From: JBDKGH01 sp039798265
GTDB lineage: Bacteria > Bacteroidota > Bacteroidia > Flavobacteriales_D > Sanyastnellaceae
Reading direction: 5' to 3'
Assembly: GCA_039798265.1 (NCBI GenBank)
Contig: JBDKGH010000138.1
Coordinates: 16,793 to 80,792, forward strand
Length of the DNA: 64,000 nt
Shown: positions 43,730-52,706 of the stretch, in pieces
How positions within the stretch are numbered: the first letter of the stretch is position 1
Layout: every line of letters starts with the position of its first letter
The notes under the pieces: generated by a model
Told to the model about the DNA's origin: nothing
The model's database searches: none
The model's input: only the letters and a program-made list of their open reading frames with translations
Position numbers and translations under genes: made by a program

Positions 43730-44410
43730 ATGAAAATTACGTTTTACGGTCATAGCTGTTTTGCAGTCACACTGAAGGGTGGTGATCAATTGGTCTTTGA
43801 TCCATTTATCACTCCTAACGAGGCGGCAAAAGCAATCGACGTAAATAGTGTAAAGGGTAATTATGTATTTCTTTCACACGGACATTTCGACCATGTGGCG
43901 GATGCCGAAACCGTTGCCCGTAATAACGATGCCACAGTAGTATCTGCTTATGAGATTGCTTCTTATTACGGTGGAAAGGGATTGAAATACCATCCGATGA
44001 ATATTGGCGGTAAATGGGACTTTGGCAAATTTAGAGCAAAGGCGGTAAATGCTGTTCACAGCTCTGTGCTTCCAGATGGCACCTATGCCGGCAATCCGAT
44101 GGGATTTGTTTTTGAAGAAAACAACGATCGTTTTTATTACAGCGGCGATACCGCTCTTCATGTGGACATGCAATTAATTGGGCAGCTTAATCCCTGTTCG
44201 CTTGCTTTTTTATGCATTGGTGACAATTTTACCATGGGCATCGAAGAGGCCATTGTTGCTGCACAATATGTGAAAGCGACTACAGTTGTAGGAATGCACT
44301 TTGACACCTTTCCCTACATTAAAATCAACCACGAAAAAGCGGTTGAAGCATTTGCAAAAGCAGGCATCCGCCTCATTTTGCCAGAAATTGGACAAACTTT
44401 CGAAGTATAA
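43730..44410 (+). CDS. UPF0173 metal-dependent hydrolase
   Basis: A 226-residue metallo-beta-lactamase-fold protein of the UPF0173/UlaG-like group. It starts MKITFYGHSCFAV, has the metal motif LSHGHFDHV (about 48-56), VNAVHSS, YYSGDTALHVDMQLIG and VVGMHFDTFPYI. The natural substrate is unknown for the family. It lies 6 bases before parA and is probably the first gene of the partition operon here. Conserved neighbours suggest no direct function in chromosome partition. Confidence 0.93.
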   Translation: MKITFYGHSCFAVTLKGGDQLVFDPFITPNEAAKAIDVNSVKGNYVFLSHGHFDHVADAETVARNNDATVVSAYEIASYYGGKGLKYHPMNIGGKWDFGKFRAKAVNAVHSSVLPDGTYAGNPMGFVFEENNDRFYYSGDTALHVDMQLIGQLNPCSLAFLCIGDNFTMGIEEAIVAAQYVKATTVVGMHFDTFPYIKINHEKAVEAFAKAGIRLILPEIGQTFEV

Positions 44411-44416
44411 CATACA

Positions 44417-45229
44417 ATGGGTAAAATCATTACAGTAGCCAACCAAAAAGGGGGCGTAGGTAAAACAACCACTGCCATCAATCTTGCAGCATGTTTTGGC
44501 GTGCTCGAGTACAAAACTCTTTTGGTAGATGCCGATCCTCAAGCTAACGCGACCAGCGGCGTGGGTATCGATCCAAAAACAGTGAAAACAAGCATTTACG
44601 AATGCTTGGTGAACGACATCAACCCAAAGGATATCATCATCACCACTGAAAACCCAAATCTAGATCTTATTCCTGCCCACATTGACCTCGTAGGTGCGGA
44701 AATTGAGTTGATCAATATGCCTAATCGCGAATACGAAATGCGCAAAGCATTGGAAAAAATTCGTGATGAGTACGATTTTATCATCATTGATTGTTCCCCT
44801 TCTTTAGGTTTGGTAACGGTGAATGCCCTCACCTCTTCTGACAGTGTAATTGTGCCAGTACAATGTGAATACTTCGCGTTGGAAGGTTTGGGTAAGTTGT
44901 TGAACACCATTAAAATTGTTCAGCAAAAATTAAATCCTGAATTGACCATTGAAGGTATTTTATTAACCATGTATGATACACGTCTTCGCTTGAGCAATCA
45001 AGTGGTAGAAGAAGTGCGCATGCACTTTCAAGAAATGGTTTTTGATACCCTTATTCACCGCAATACAACTTTGGGCGAAGCTCCAAGTTTTGGTCAAACC
45101 ATCATTATGCACGATGCGGATTGCAAAGGTTCTGTGAACTATCTCAACTTGGCTCGTGAAATTCTTCAAAAGAATGATATGACCAAAATGAAAGGTGAAG
45201 AAAAATACATCAACGTAGACAATGGCTAA
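44417..45229 (+). CDS. parA: Chromosome partitioning ATPase ParA (Soj)
   Basis: A 270-residue deviant-Walker ATPase: KGGVGKTT (11-18), DADPQANATSG, IIDCSPSLGLVTVNAL, PVQCEYFALEGLGKLL. ATP-bound ParA coats the nucleoid and pulls ParB-parS complexes apart. Length and lack of an N-terminal HTH make it the chromosomal type. It overlaps parB by 8 bases, so translation is coupled. Confidence 0.95.
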   Translation: MGKIITVANQKGGVGKTTTAINLAACFGVLEYKTLLVDADPQANATSGVGIDPKTVKTSIYECLVNDINPKDIIITTENPNLDLIPAHIDLVGAEIELINMPNREYEMRKALEKIRDEYDFIIIDCSPSLGLVTVNALTSSDSVIVPVQCEYFALEGLGKLLNTIKIVQQKLNPELTIEGILLTMYDTRLRLSNQVVEEVRMHFQEMVFDTLIHRNTTLGEAPSFGQTIIMHDADCKGSVNYLNLAREILQKNDMTKMKGEEKYINVDNG

Positions 45230-46145
45230 GAAACAAGCATTAGGTAGAGGACTCAGCGCTCTGTTAGAAAGCGCTGGCGCAGTGGCGAAAGAACAAGCAG
45301 CAGCAGCTGCCCAGGCAAGTACTGCTTTGGCCGAAGCCAAAGGAGATGAGATTGGTAATGTAGCAGGCCCTATTAGCTTGCTCAGCATTTCTCAAATTGA
45401 AGCAAACCCTTTTCAGCCTCGTCAGGAATTTAATCCTGATGCATTGATTGAATTGGCTCAAAGCATAAAAGAGTTGGGATTGATCCAACCGATCACCGTT
45501 CGTAAGATCTCAGCTCAAAAGTATCAGATCATTAGCGGTGAACGTCGTTTCCGTGCGGCTCAAATGGCTGGTTTGGATGAAATTCCTACCTACACCCGAA
45601 CCGCTAACGATCAGTCAATGCTCGAAATGGCATTGGTTGAAAACATTCAGCGTGAAAACCTCAATGCACTCGAAGTAGCCATCAGCTATAAACGTTTGAT
45701 GGAAGAATGCAGCTTAACCACTGAAAAATTAGCGGAGCGCGTAGGTAAAGATCGCACTACAGTGACCAACTACGTTCGCTTACTCAAATTACCACCCGAA
45801 ATTCAGATTGGTATCATTGAAAAGAAAATTTCAATGGGACATGCTCGTGCTTTGATCAACGCGGAACCTGAAGCTAAACAATTGAAGATCTACCGCCTTA
45901 TTTTGGAAAAAGATCTTTCTGTTCGCAAGGTAGAAGAGTTGGTTAAAGAGGATGACACTCCAAAACTCTTCAAATCTCAAAAAGAGATTTTACCAATGGA
46001 GTTCCAAAAAATGCAAGCTGATTTGCGTTTAAAGTTTGGAAAAAAAGCAAAATTATCTCGCAATGAACACGGAATGGGTAAAGTAGAATTACCTTTCGCC
46101 ACCGACGATGATTTGCAACGAATCGTTGACATGCTTGAACTGTAA
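45222..46145 (+). CDS. parB: Chromosome partitioning protein ParB (Spo0J)
   Basis: A 307-residue CTPase/DNA-binding clamp. It begins MAKKQALGRGLSALLESAG, followed by an Ala-rich linker, the ParB/Srx domain (ISQIEANPFQPRQEF; ISGERRFRAAQMAG; ALVENIQRENLNALE, about 50-150), the HTH domain (LTTEKLAERVGKDRTTVTNYVRLLKLP; MGHARALINAE) and a C-terminal dimer domain. GERRFRAA is the CTP-binding motif. It loads at parS sites near the origin; no intact parS was found in the window. Confidence 0.95.
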   Translation: MAKKQALGRGLSALLESAGAVAKEQAAAAAQASTALAEAKGDEIGNVAGPISLLSISQIEANPFQPRQEFNPDALIELAQSIKELGLIQPITVRKISAQKYQIISGERRFRAAQMAGLDEIPTYTRTANDQSMLEMALVENIQRENLNALEVAISYKRLMEECSLTTEKLAERVGKDRTTVTNYVRLLKLPPEIQIGIIEKKISMGHARALINAEPEAKQLKIYRLILEKDLSVRKVEELVKEDDTPKLFKSQKEILPMEFQKMQADLRLKFGKKAKLSRNEHGMGKVELPFATDDDLQRIVDMLEL

Positions 46146-46175
46146 AAAGTGATTTACTCCGACATTAGTCAACAT

Positions 46176-46766
46176 ATGAATACTTCGAAAAGAAGAATGC
46201 CCAAAGGTGTTCTTCTTTTTGCTTTTCTGTGCTTTTCATTAGCCGGAATTGCTCAAACAGATTCAACATCAGTTGTTACCAATGAAAAGAGTGAATTTCG
46301 TCAAAAACTGAGTGTGAAGTGGAACATGGACCATAGCCCACTAAAGGCTACACTCCTTTCTGCTGCATTGCCCAGTGCAGGGCAGTTTTACAATAAAAAA
46401 TATTGGAAAATGCCCATCGTTTATGCGGGCTTAGGCACCTGCATCTATTTTATTCAAGATAATAGCAAGAAGTATCAGTATTATAAAGATGCCTACATCC
46501 TTGAAAATGATGGTGATCCGAACACCAATGCAAGCGCTGAATTTGATAGAACTGATTTGAATAGAGCGCAAGATTATTATCGAACCATGCTCGATATTAG
46601 TTACATGTCTTTGATTGGCGTTTACGTTTTACAAATAGTGGATGCCAATGTAGATGCTCATTTATTTCACTTTGATGTTTCGCCAGATCTTAGCTTAAAC
46701 ATCCGTCCAAATGTGATAATGACCAATCAACCCATTCATGGTTTGACCATAGGTCTTCATTTTTAA
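46176..46766 (+). CDS. DUF5683 membrane protein
   Basis: A 196-residue exported or membrane protein. ATG at 46176 is preferred to the GTG at 46149, because it gives a tidy leader (RRMPKGVLLFAFLCFSLAGIAQ). The DUF5683 core is KATLLSAALPSAGQFYNKKYWKMPIVYAGLG (split in memory across a helix break), followed by segments DISYMSLIGVYVLQIVDANVDAHLF and a beta end. Function unknown. Its place between parB and dapB is a conserved neighbourhood in flavobacteria. Confidence 0.82.
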   Translation: MNTSKRRMPKGVLLFAFLCFSLAGIAQTDSTSVVTNEKSEFRQKLSVKWNMDHSPLKATLLSAALPSAGQFYNKKYWKMPIVYAGLGTCIYFIQDNSKKYQYYKDAYILENDGDPNTNASAEFDRTDLNRAQDYYRTMLDISYMSLIGVYVLQIVDANVDAHLFHFDVSPDLSLNIRPNVIMTNQPIHGLTIGLHF

Positions 46767-46783
46767 TTTTCATAGATATTCAG

Positions 46784-47494
46784 ATGAAAATAGCCTTGCT
46801 GGGATATGGAAAAATGGGAAAGGAAATCGAATCGATTCTCCTGCAGCGTGGGCATGAAGTAAGCCTTCGCGCCAGCTCTGAACACCCTTTTACCGCTTCT
46901 GATCTCCAAGGGACTGATGTTGCTATCGAATTCAGCAAACCTGAATTGGCTGTAGAAAACATGTTTAAATGCTTCGAAGCAAAATGCCCGGTTGTGGTAG
47001 GAACTACAGGATGGTATGGTCGCTTAGAAGAAGTAAAAACGGTGTGTTCCGAAAAAAAGAGCTCTCTCCTCTACTCGACTAATTTCTCCATTGGTGTAAA
47101 TGTGGTTTTTCACATCAATCGACAGTTGGCTCGCATCATGAATCAACTGGATCAATACGAGCCCTCGATTAAAGAAATTCATCACCTGGCCAAGTTAGAT
47201 GCGCCAAGCGGCACAGGTATTACTATAGCCGAAGGTATTTTGGATGAGATCAAACGGAAAGATCATTGGGTAAATCGCGCCTCCGAAAAAGCAGATGAGT
47301 TGGCTTTAGAGTCAGAGCGTTTGGGCGAAGTGCCCGGAACCCATGAAATAGTGTATGACAGCGAAGTTGATACGATAACGCTCATACACCAAGCTAAAAA
47401 CAGAAAAGGATTTGCCTTAGGGTCTGTGCTAGCCGCAGAATGGTTAGTGAATAATCCAGGCATCCATACTATGAACGACTTTTTGAAATTTTAA
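46784..47494 (+). CDS. dapB: 4-hydroxy-tetrahydrodipicolinate reductase
   Basis: A 236-residue NAD(P)H-dependent reductase of lysine and meso-diaminopimelate synthesis. NAD site LLGYGKMGKEIES, then GTTGWYGRL, STNFSIGVNVVFHIN, the substrate motif IKEIHHLAKLDAPSGTGI, and C-terminal GFALGSVLAAEWL. Slightly short, as usual for Bacteroidota. It provides peptidoglycan precursor and stands between DUF5683 (17 bases) and lepB (6 bases). Confidence 0.96.
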   Translation: MKIALLGYGKMGKEIESILLQRGHEVSLRASSEHPFTASDLQGTDVAIEFSKPELAVENMFKCFEAKCPVVVGTTGWYGRLEEVKTVCSEKKSSLLYSTNFSIGVNVVFHINRQLARIMNQLDQYEPSIKEIHHLAKLDAPSGTGITIAEGILDEIKRKDHWVNRASEKADELALESERLGEVPGTHEIVYDSEVDTITLIHQAKNRKGFALGSVLAAEWLVNNPGIHTMNDFLKF

Positions 47495-47500
47495 ACAGAT

Positions 47501-49159
47501 ATGACCCGCTTACCAGAAGTTTTTCTTCTTTTATTGATTGTTGTTTATTGCCTCTCGCTCCCTTCCATTTTGAAGCGCGCTAATAAACCCTCTGTCCTGG
47601 CCTATATCCCCATTTTACAATTCATCCCTTTTTTGAAAAGCATTAATCGTCCATGGTATTGGTTGATTCTTTTGTTGATCCCTGGAGTGAATTTAATTAT
47701 GATGGTCATCCTCAATGTGGAGTTGGGTATTGCTTTCAATAAGCGATCTACCAAGGACCAATGGATTTTTGGATTGCTTCCTTGGTATGCCTTATACAAC
47801 CTAGCGTTTAAAGAAAAAGAGCTAGCCTATGTGGGGCCTCGTGATTGGACAGGCAAGAAAAAAAGCTTTGGACGCGAATGGGGAGAAGCGATTCTTTTTG
47901 CGGTGGTAGCAGCAAGTGTTATCCGTGGTTTTTTTCTCGAAGCATTTACTATTCCTACTCCTTCCATGGAGAAAAGTATGTTGGTGGGCGACTATCTTTT
48001 TGTGAGCAAAATGGCCTACGGACCGAAAATTCCACAAACTCCAGTTTCCATTCCTTTTGTGCATAATGCCATTCCTGGTAGCATGGCCAACAGTTATGTA
48101 GAATGGTTTAGCTTGCCTTACATGCGCCTTCCTGGTTATTCGAAAGTAGAGCGCTTTGATCCGGTGGTGTTTAATTTCCCTAACGGTGATACTATTTTGG
48201 TTGACCCCTATTATGCAGGTCATGATTATCACTCGTTACTTCGTTCGGAAGCTATTTTTATGGCTAATAATGACTATGCTGAGTTTTCTGCCAATCCCGA
48301 AAAATATATGGATATGGCTCGCCGTAATTTCTCGGAGAAAAAACAGTGTTATGCCTGCAACATCAATACAAACCCTGGTCGCCCGTTGAATATTGGAGGC
48401 GTTCGTCACCGTCCAATGGACAAAAAAGAAAACTACATCAAAAGATGTATTGGCATGCCTGGTGATGATTTGAAAATTCTAGATCGTCAGGTATACATCA
48501 ATAATCAACCGATTGAAAATCCTGAAAAAATGATGTGGAACTACTACATTAGTTTCAAATCAGATGCGGCTCTTCGTCGTGTGGTGAATGAGTATAGCGT
48601 GCTCCGCACGGATTTACGCGTGATGGGCAAAGACAGTCTTCAGAATAATGTTTATCTCATTCCATTTACAGGTGAAGAGGCGAGCAAATTAAAATCTAGC
48701 GCCGATGTCAACTTTATTGAAGTTTCCAATGATGGCTTTGTGGTGAACAATCACCTGTCTTTTTACCCCAATAGCAACCTAGCTCCATTCTGCACTTGGT
48801 CGGTGGACAATTATGGTCCTATTCATATTCCGAAAAAAGGTGAGCAAATAGAATTGACGCCATCTAACATTGCGCTTTATCGCCGCGTTATTGAGGTTTA
48901 TGAAGAAAACAAATGGGAACAAAATGGTGATCAAGTCATCTTAAATGGTGCGCCAACCAAGAATTACACCTTTAAAAGTGATTATTATTGGATGATGGGA
49001 GATAACCGTCATAACAGCGCTGACAGCCGCTTCTGGGGATTTGTGCCGGAGAATCACGTGGTAGGTAAAGCGGTATTTACTTGGTTTTCTAAACAGAATC
49101 CTGAGTATCACGGAAGTGCCCGTATTCGTTGGAATCGCATGTTTCGCATGGTGGACTAA
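47501..49159 (+). CDS. lepB: Signal peptidase I, Bacteroidota large type
   Basis: A 552-residue membrane protease that removes signal peptides. The first 110 residues hold three hydrophobic segments. The catalytic Ser155 is in PTPSMEKSMLVGD and the Lys314 in NYIKRCIGMPGDD; the end has MMGDNRHNSADSRFWGFVP. Between the Ser and Lys boxes lies an insert of about 110 residues with a CYAC pair (near 285), and another long insert follows, as in flavobacterial enzymes. The stop overlaps the wbqC start (TAATG). Confidence 0.93.
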   Translation: MTRLPEVFLLLLIVVYCLSLPSILKRANKPSVLAYIPILQFIPFLKSINRPWYWLILLLIPGVNLIMMVILNVELGIAFNKRSTKDQWIFGLLPWYALYNLAFKEKELAYVGPRDWTGKKKSFGREWGEAILFAVVAASVIRGFFLEAFTIPTPSMEKSMLVGDYLFVSKMAYGPKIPQTPVSIPFVHNAIPGSMANSYVEWFSLPYMRLPGYSKVERFDPVVFNFPNGDTILVDPYYAGHDYHSLLRSEAIFMANNDYAEFSANPEKYMDMARRNFSEKKQCYACNINTNPGRPLNIGGVRHRPMDKKENYIKRCIGMPGDDLKILDRQVYINNQPIENPEKMMWNYYISFKSDAALRRVVNEYSVLRTDLRVMGKDSLQNNVYLIPFTGEEASKLKSSADVNFIEVSNDGFVVNNHLSFYPNSNLAPFCTWSVDNYGPIHIPKKGEQIELTPSNIALYRRVIEVYEENKWEQNGDQVILNGAPTKNYTFKSDYYWMMGDNRHNSADSRFWGFVPENHVVGKAVFTWFSKQNPEYHGSARIRWNRMFRMVD

Positions 49160-49770
49160 TGACTACGGTTTTACCACTTACTTGTTTTCCACCGGTAAAA
49201 TGGATGGCTTATGCCGTGCAAAAAGATGCGGTTATCGATATCTATGAGCATTATGTGAAGCAATCTTATCGTTCACGGTTTGAATTATTGGGGGCCAACG
49301 GAATCCTAACCCTTAGCCTTTTTGTTGAAAGTACCAAAGGACAAAAAGTTCCGGTCAAGGACATGCGATTGATGGAAGGCAGTTGGGGCAAAAATCACAT
49401 GACCTCCATACGTTCGGCTTATGGTAAATCTGCTTTCTTCGAGCATCTTGAAGATGATTTAGTTCGACTTTTTGCTGAAGACCGTCCCTCTTATTTGTTG
49501 GACTTCAATCTACAAACATTGGATATGCTTCGCCCTTATTTCAAAGGATGGAACTATTCCTTGTCCACCATGTACCTGGAGAAAGAGGAACAAGCAGAGG
49601 AATGTAGAAATCTATTTTTCCCTAAAAATAGAGCACTCCACTACCCTTCCTATCTGCAAGTATTTGGTGATCGTTTCGATTTTCAGTCCGATTTAAGCGT
49701 GCTAGATTTGGTGATGAACCTCGGTCCTCAATCCCTCGGTTATGTTAAAAACATCGATTTGACCATTTAG
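49159..49770 (+). CDS. WbqC-family protein
   Basis: A 203-residue protein of the WbqC/YP_ type: LPLTCFPPVKWMAYAVQKD, IYEHYVKQSYRSRFEL, LSLFVESTKGQKVPVKDMRL and FGDRFDFQSDLSVLDLVMNLG. The family is linked to O-antigen or surface sugar metabolism, with unclear chemistry. ATG at 49159 overlaps the lepB stop by one base; an earlier in-frame start lies within lepB and is unlikely. It ends the parA-to-wbqC run. Confidence 0.85.
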   Translation: MTTVLPLTCFPPVKWMAYAVQKDAVIDIYEHYVKQSYRSRFELLGANGILTLSLFVESTKGQKVPVKDMRLMEGSWGKNHMTSIRSAYGKSAFFEHLEDDLVRLFAEDRPSYLLDFNLQTLDMLRPYFKGWNYSLSTMYLEKEEQAEECRNLFFPKNRALHYPSYLQVFGDRFDFQSDLSVLDLVMNLGPQSLGYVKNIDLTI

Positions 49771-49842
49771 CAGTAGATTATTGTTAAAAAATGGCACAAA
49801 AGACTATCCAACGAAGCCGCTTTGTTGTCATTTTTGCAAGTG

Positions 49843-51582
49843 ATGAAAGCAAGAAGAAGTGATCTATTTCGATTAGTATTGTCTTTGGGCATTGTATTGG
49901 CCCTGTCTTATATTCTTTCCTTTTTCTTTTTCAAGCTCGACTTGACCGAAGAGAAAAGACATACCCTTACTGACGGTACCAAAAACATGTTAGAAAAAGT
50001 GGAGGACAAAGTCATTGTCCGCTGCTACTTGCATGGAGAATTTCCTGCCGGATTCAAACGGTTGGAACAAAACATCAAAGAACGTTTAGATGAGTTTCGT
50101 GATTACAGCGATGGTATGATCGAATATGAATTTATTGATCCATATGAAAGTGGCGATAAAAAGACGATTGGCGAAATTGAAAAAGCCTTGTATGAGAAAG
50201 GACTTCGATTTACCCGATTGAACTACGAAGAAAATGGAGCTACTAACTCGAAGCTTATCTGGCCAGGAGCGATCATTGAATACCGGGCTAAAGAATTTCC
50301 TGTTCAATTTTTCAAAAGTGATATGCCTGAGCCTAGTGATGAAATGATCAATAGCTCTGTCAATAATTTGGAATTTGAGTTGACCAGCAACCTGCGCAAA
50401 ATAATGCGCATGCAAAAACCTGCGGTGGGTGTATTAGAGGGACAGCGCGAATTGACTGAAATTCAAATGGCTGACTTTTTAACGGGTTTGGAAGAAAACT
50501 ACGACATAGAAATGGTCAAGCTCGATGAGCGCGTGAATGCATTAACAGACAAGCTACCTGGCATCAATAAACGTAAATTAAAATACGAAGCCCTTATAGT
50601 AGCAAAGCCTGATAGTCTTTTCAGTGATCGCGATCGCGTGTTGATTGATCAATACATCATGAATGGAGGTAAAATACTATGGATGGTTGATCCCATACTC
50701 ACGGATTTGGACAGCTTGCGTGCGCGCCAAGAGACCATGGCTGTTACAAATGAAATGGGTTTGTATGAAATGTTGTTTGAATATGGAGCTCGATTAAATA
50801 GAAACATTGTGATCGACTTTCAGGGAGCTCCGATAGCTTTTGATGCTGGCCCAATGGGCAATCAACGAAACATGCAAATGTTCACTTGGTATTACGCACC
50901 GCTTTTATTCCCAGGAGAAAATGCTCACCCTATAGCTGCTAACCTTGACCCTATCAAAGTAGAGTTTGCGAGTAGCATTGATACCGTGAATGCCAATCCA
51001 GAGGTGAAGAAAACGCCTTTATTAAAAAGCTCTCAATTAAGTAAAGAATTAAAAGCCCCCGTTAGAATTGCCACTGCAATTGTAGAATTGGGGATTGATT
51101 ACTTTAAAACAGGAGCCAAACCCAACCAAACGATGGCTTTATTGATGGAAGGACAATTTCCATCTGCGTTTAAAGATCAATTGCCACAGGCTTTAAAGTC
51201 CGATACGTCATTTGCATTTCAACCTAAGAGTATTCCAACCAAAATGATTGTTATTGGAGATGGCGATATTGTTCGAAATGCCGTTAAGCCAACCGAAAAT
51301 GGGCCAATGCCGATTGCTTTGGGTTATGACCGCTATGCTCAACGCATTATTTATGACAACAAAGAGTTTTTATTGAACTGTATGAATTATTTGATGGACG
51401 ACGAAGCCTTGATCAGTGTTCGTTCGCGGACAATAAAACTGCGTAAACTCGATCAAGGCGTTATTGCCGCCAACAAAACTCGCATTCAAATAGAGAACAG
51501 CGTATTGCCATTGGGAGTTGTTCTCCTGTTAGGAATTGGACAGTTTATTTATCGCAAGCGCAAATACACCAAGGTGGCCTAA
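49843..51582 (+). CDS. gldG: Gliding-motility-associated ABC-type component GldG
   Basis: A 579-residue membrane-anchored protein: KARRSDLFRLVLSLGIVLALSYILSFFFF at the N-terminus, then the large periplasmic GldG domain (LTEEKRHTLTDGTKNMLEKV; YEFIDPYESGDKK; KPAVGVLEGQRELTEIQMADFL; GGKILWMVDPILTDLDSLR), and a C-terminal membrane helix (SVLPLGVVLLLGIGQFIYRKRKY). GldG works with the ATPase GldA and permease GldF in gliding; homologues exist in non-gliders. No gldF precedes it, contrary to the usual gldF-gldG order. DUF4340 follows 2 bases on. ATG at 49843. Confidence 0.88.
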   Translation: MKARRSDLFRLVLSLGIVLALSYILSFFFFKLDLTEEKRHTLTDGTKNMLEKVEDKVIVRCYLHGEFPAGFKRLEQNIKERLDEFRDYSDGMIEYEFIDPYESGDKKTIGEIEKALYEKGLRFTRLNYEENGATNSKLIWPGAIIEYRAKEFPVQFFKSDMPEPSDEMINSSVNNLEFELTSNLRKIMRMQKPAVGVLEGQRELTEIQMADFLTGLEENYDIEMVKLDERVNALTDKLPGINKRKLKYEALIVAKPDSLFSDRDRVLIDQYIMNGGKILWMVDPILTDLDSLRARQETMAVTNEMGLYEMLFEYGARLNRNIVIDFQGAPIAFDAGPMGNQRNMQMFTWYYAPLLFPGENAHPIAANLDPIKVEFASSIDTVNANPEVKKTPLLKSSQLSKELKAPVRIATAIVELGIDYFKTGAKPNQTMALLMEGQFPSAFKDQLPQALKSDTSFAFQPKSIPTKMIVIGDGDIVRNAVKPTENGPMPIALGYDRYAQRIIYDNKEFLLNCMNYLMDDEALISVRSRTIKLRKLDQGVIAANKTRIQIENSVLPLGVVLLLGIGQFIYRKRKYTKVA

Positions 51583-51584
51583 GT

Positions 51585-52622
51585 ATGAAAAAGAACCTAT
51601 TGCTTTTGGGCATTTTGCTCGCACTCGGGATTATCATTTATTTTATTCTCAACAGAAGTCACACTTCTACACTCGCGAATGAGCCGCTAACCGAATTTGC
51701 GATTGAGGACACCGCCACTGTCACAAAGCTATTTATTGCTGACCACGTTGGTAATACGATCAAATTAGAACGTCAGCCGAACAGCAAGTTATGGAAGCTG
51801 AACGATAAATATTTAGCGCGTGAAGATGCCGTTAATCTCATCTTAGATATGATCAGACGCATATCTGTGCGAGGCAGTGTGCCAGAGTCAGGACGCGATA
51901 ATATGATGAAGATGATGGCTTCTTCCGGGAAAAAACTGGAGATTTACACCGGAGAAGATACCCCCGCAAAAATTTATTACATCGGCACGAATACTCCTGA
52001 CCACATGGGGACCATTATGCTATTGGAAATTCCCGAATTGGGTCGTAGCAAAGATCCCTACATCTGCCATATTGAAGGATTTACGGGTTTTTTAAATCCA
52101 CGAATATTTACCAGTGAAATGGAATGGCGTTACACCGGTATTTTTGAATATCCTGAACTTCAATTCAAATCGGTAAAGGTGGAACATTTGGCCATGCCCG
52201 ATCAGAGTTTCGAAATGAGTTATGGCGGGAATAACATCATCGGAATTAAAGGTTGTCGTCCAAATGGTCAGTGCGATTTGGCTTTCACACAAATTGATTC
52301 AATCGGCATAAAAGACTATTTGTTGCTGTATAAAAAAGTGCACGTAGAATCTTACAACACATATCTAAAGCCCGCAGCAGCCGACTCGATTAAACGTCAA
52401 GTGCCTGTTCACCGCATTACGGTGGTGGATAATAACAACCAATCGCATTCTGTAAGCATTTATCCAAAACGAGCGAAAGCCCCTGTCCCTGATGCAAATG
52501 GCGTTTTAACCGAATGGGATCCCGAGTATTTTTGGATAGTCACCGAAAAGGGAGAAATGGCAATGGGGCAGAAATACACATTCGACCCTTTATTAATGCC
52601 TCTTTCCAAGTTTGCCCGCTAG
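51585..52622 (+). CDS. DUF4340 domain protein
   Basis: A 345-residue protein with an N-terminal membrane helix (LLLLGILLALGIIIYFIL) and a periplasmic DUF4340 domain: TVTKLFIADHVGNTIKLERQ, LWKLNDKYLAREDAVNLILD, KIYYIGTNTPDHMGTIMLLE. The family commonly accompanies GldG-type transporter genes, as here (2-base gap), and is thought to be part of that complex. Function unproven. The stop is followed by about 85 bases before the T9SS gene. Confidence 0.82.
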   Translation: MKKNLLLLGILLALGIIIYFILNRSHTSTLANEPLTEFAIEDTATVTKLFIADHVGNTIKLERQPNSKLWKLNDKYLAREDAVNLILDMIRRISVRGSVPESGRDNMMKMMASSGKKLEIYTGEDTPAKIYYIGTNTPDHMGTIMLLEIPELGRSKDPYICHIEGFTGFLNPRIFTSEMEWRYTGIFEYPELQFKSVKVEHLAMPDQSFEMSYGGNNIIGIKGCRPNGQCDLAFTQIDSIGIKDYLLLYKKVHVESYNTYLKPAAADSIKRQVPVHRITVVDNNNQSHSVSIYPKRAKAPVPDANGVLTEWDPEYFWIVTEKGEMAMGQKYTFDPLLMPLSKFAR

Positions 52623-52706
52623 TGTAAATTGATTATTTTCGGAGGGCGGAACAACTAAATTCCAAGCAGTTTCGTCTTAACTATAACCGACATTAATCTT
52701 TTTTCA

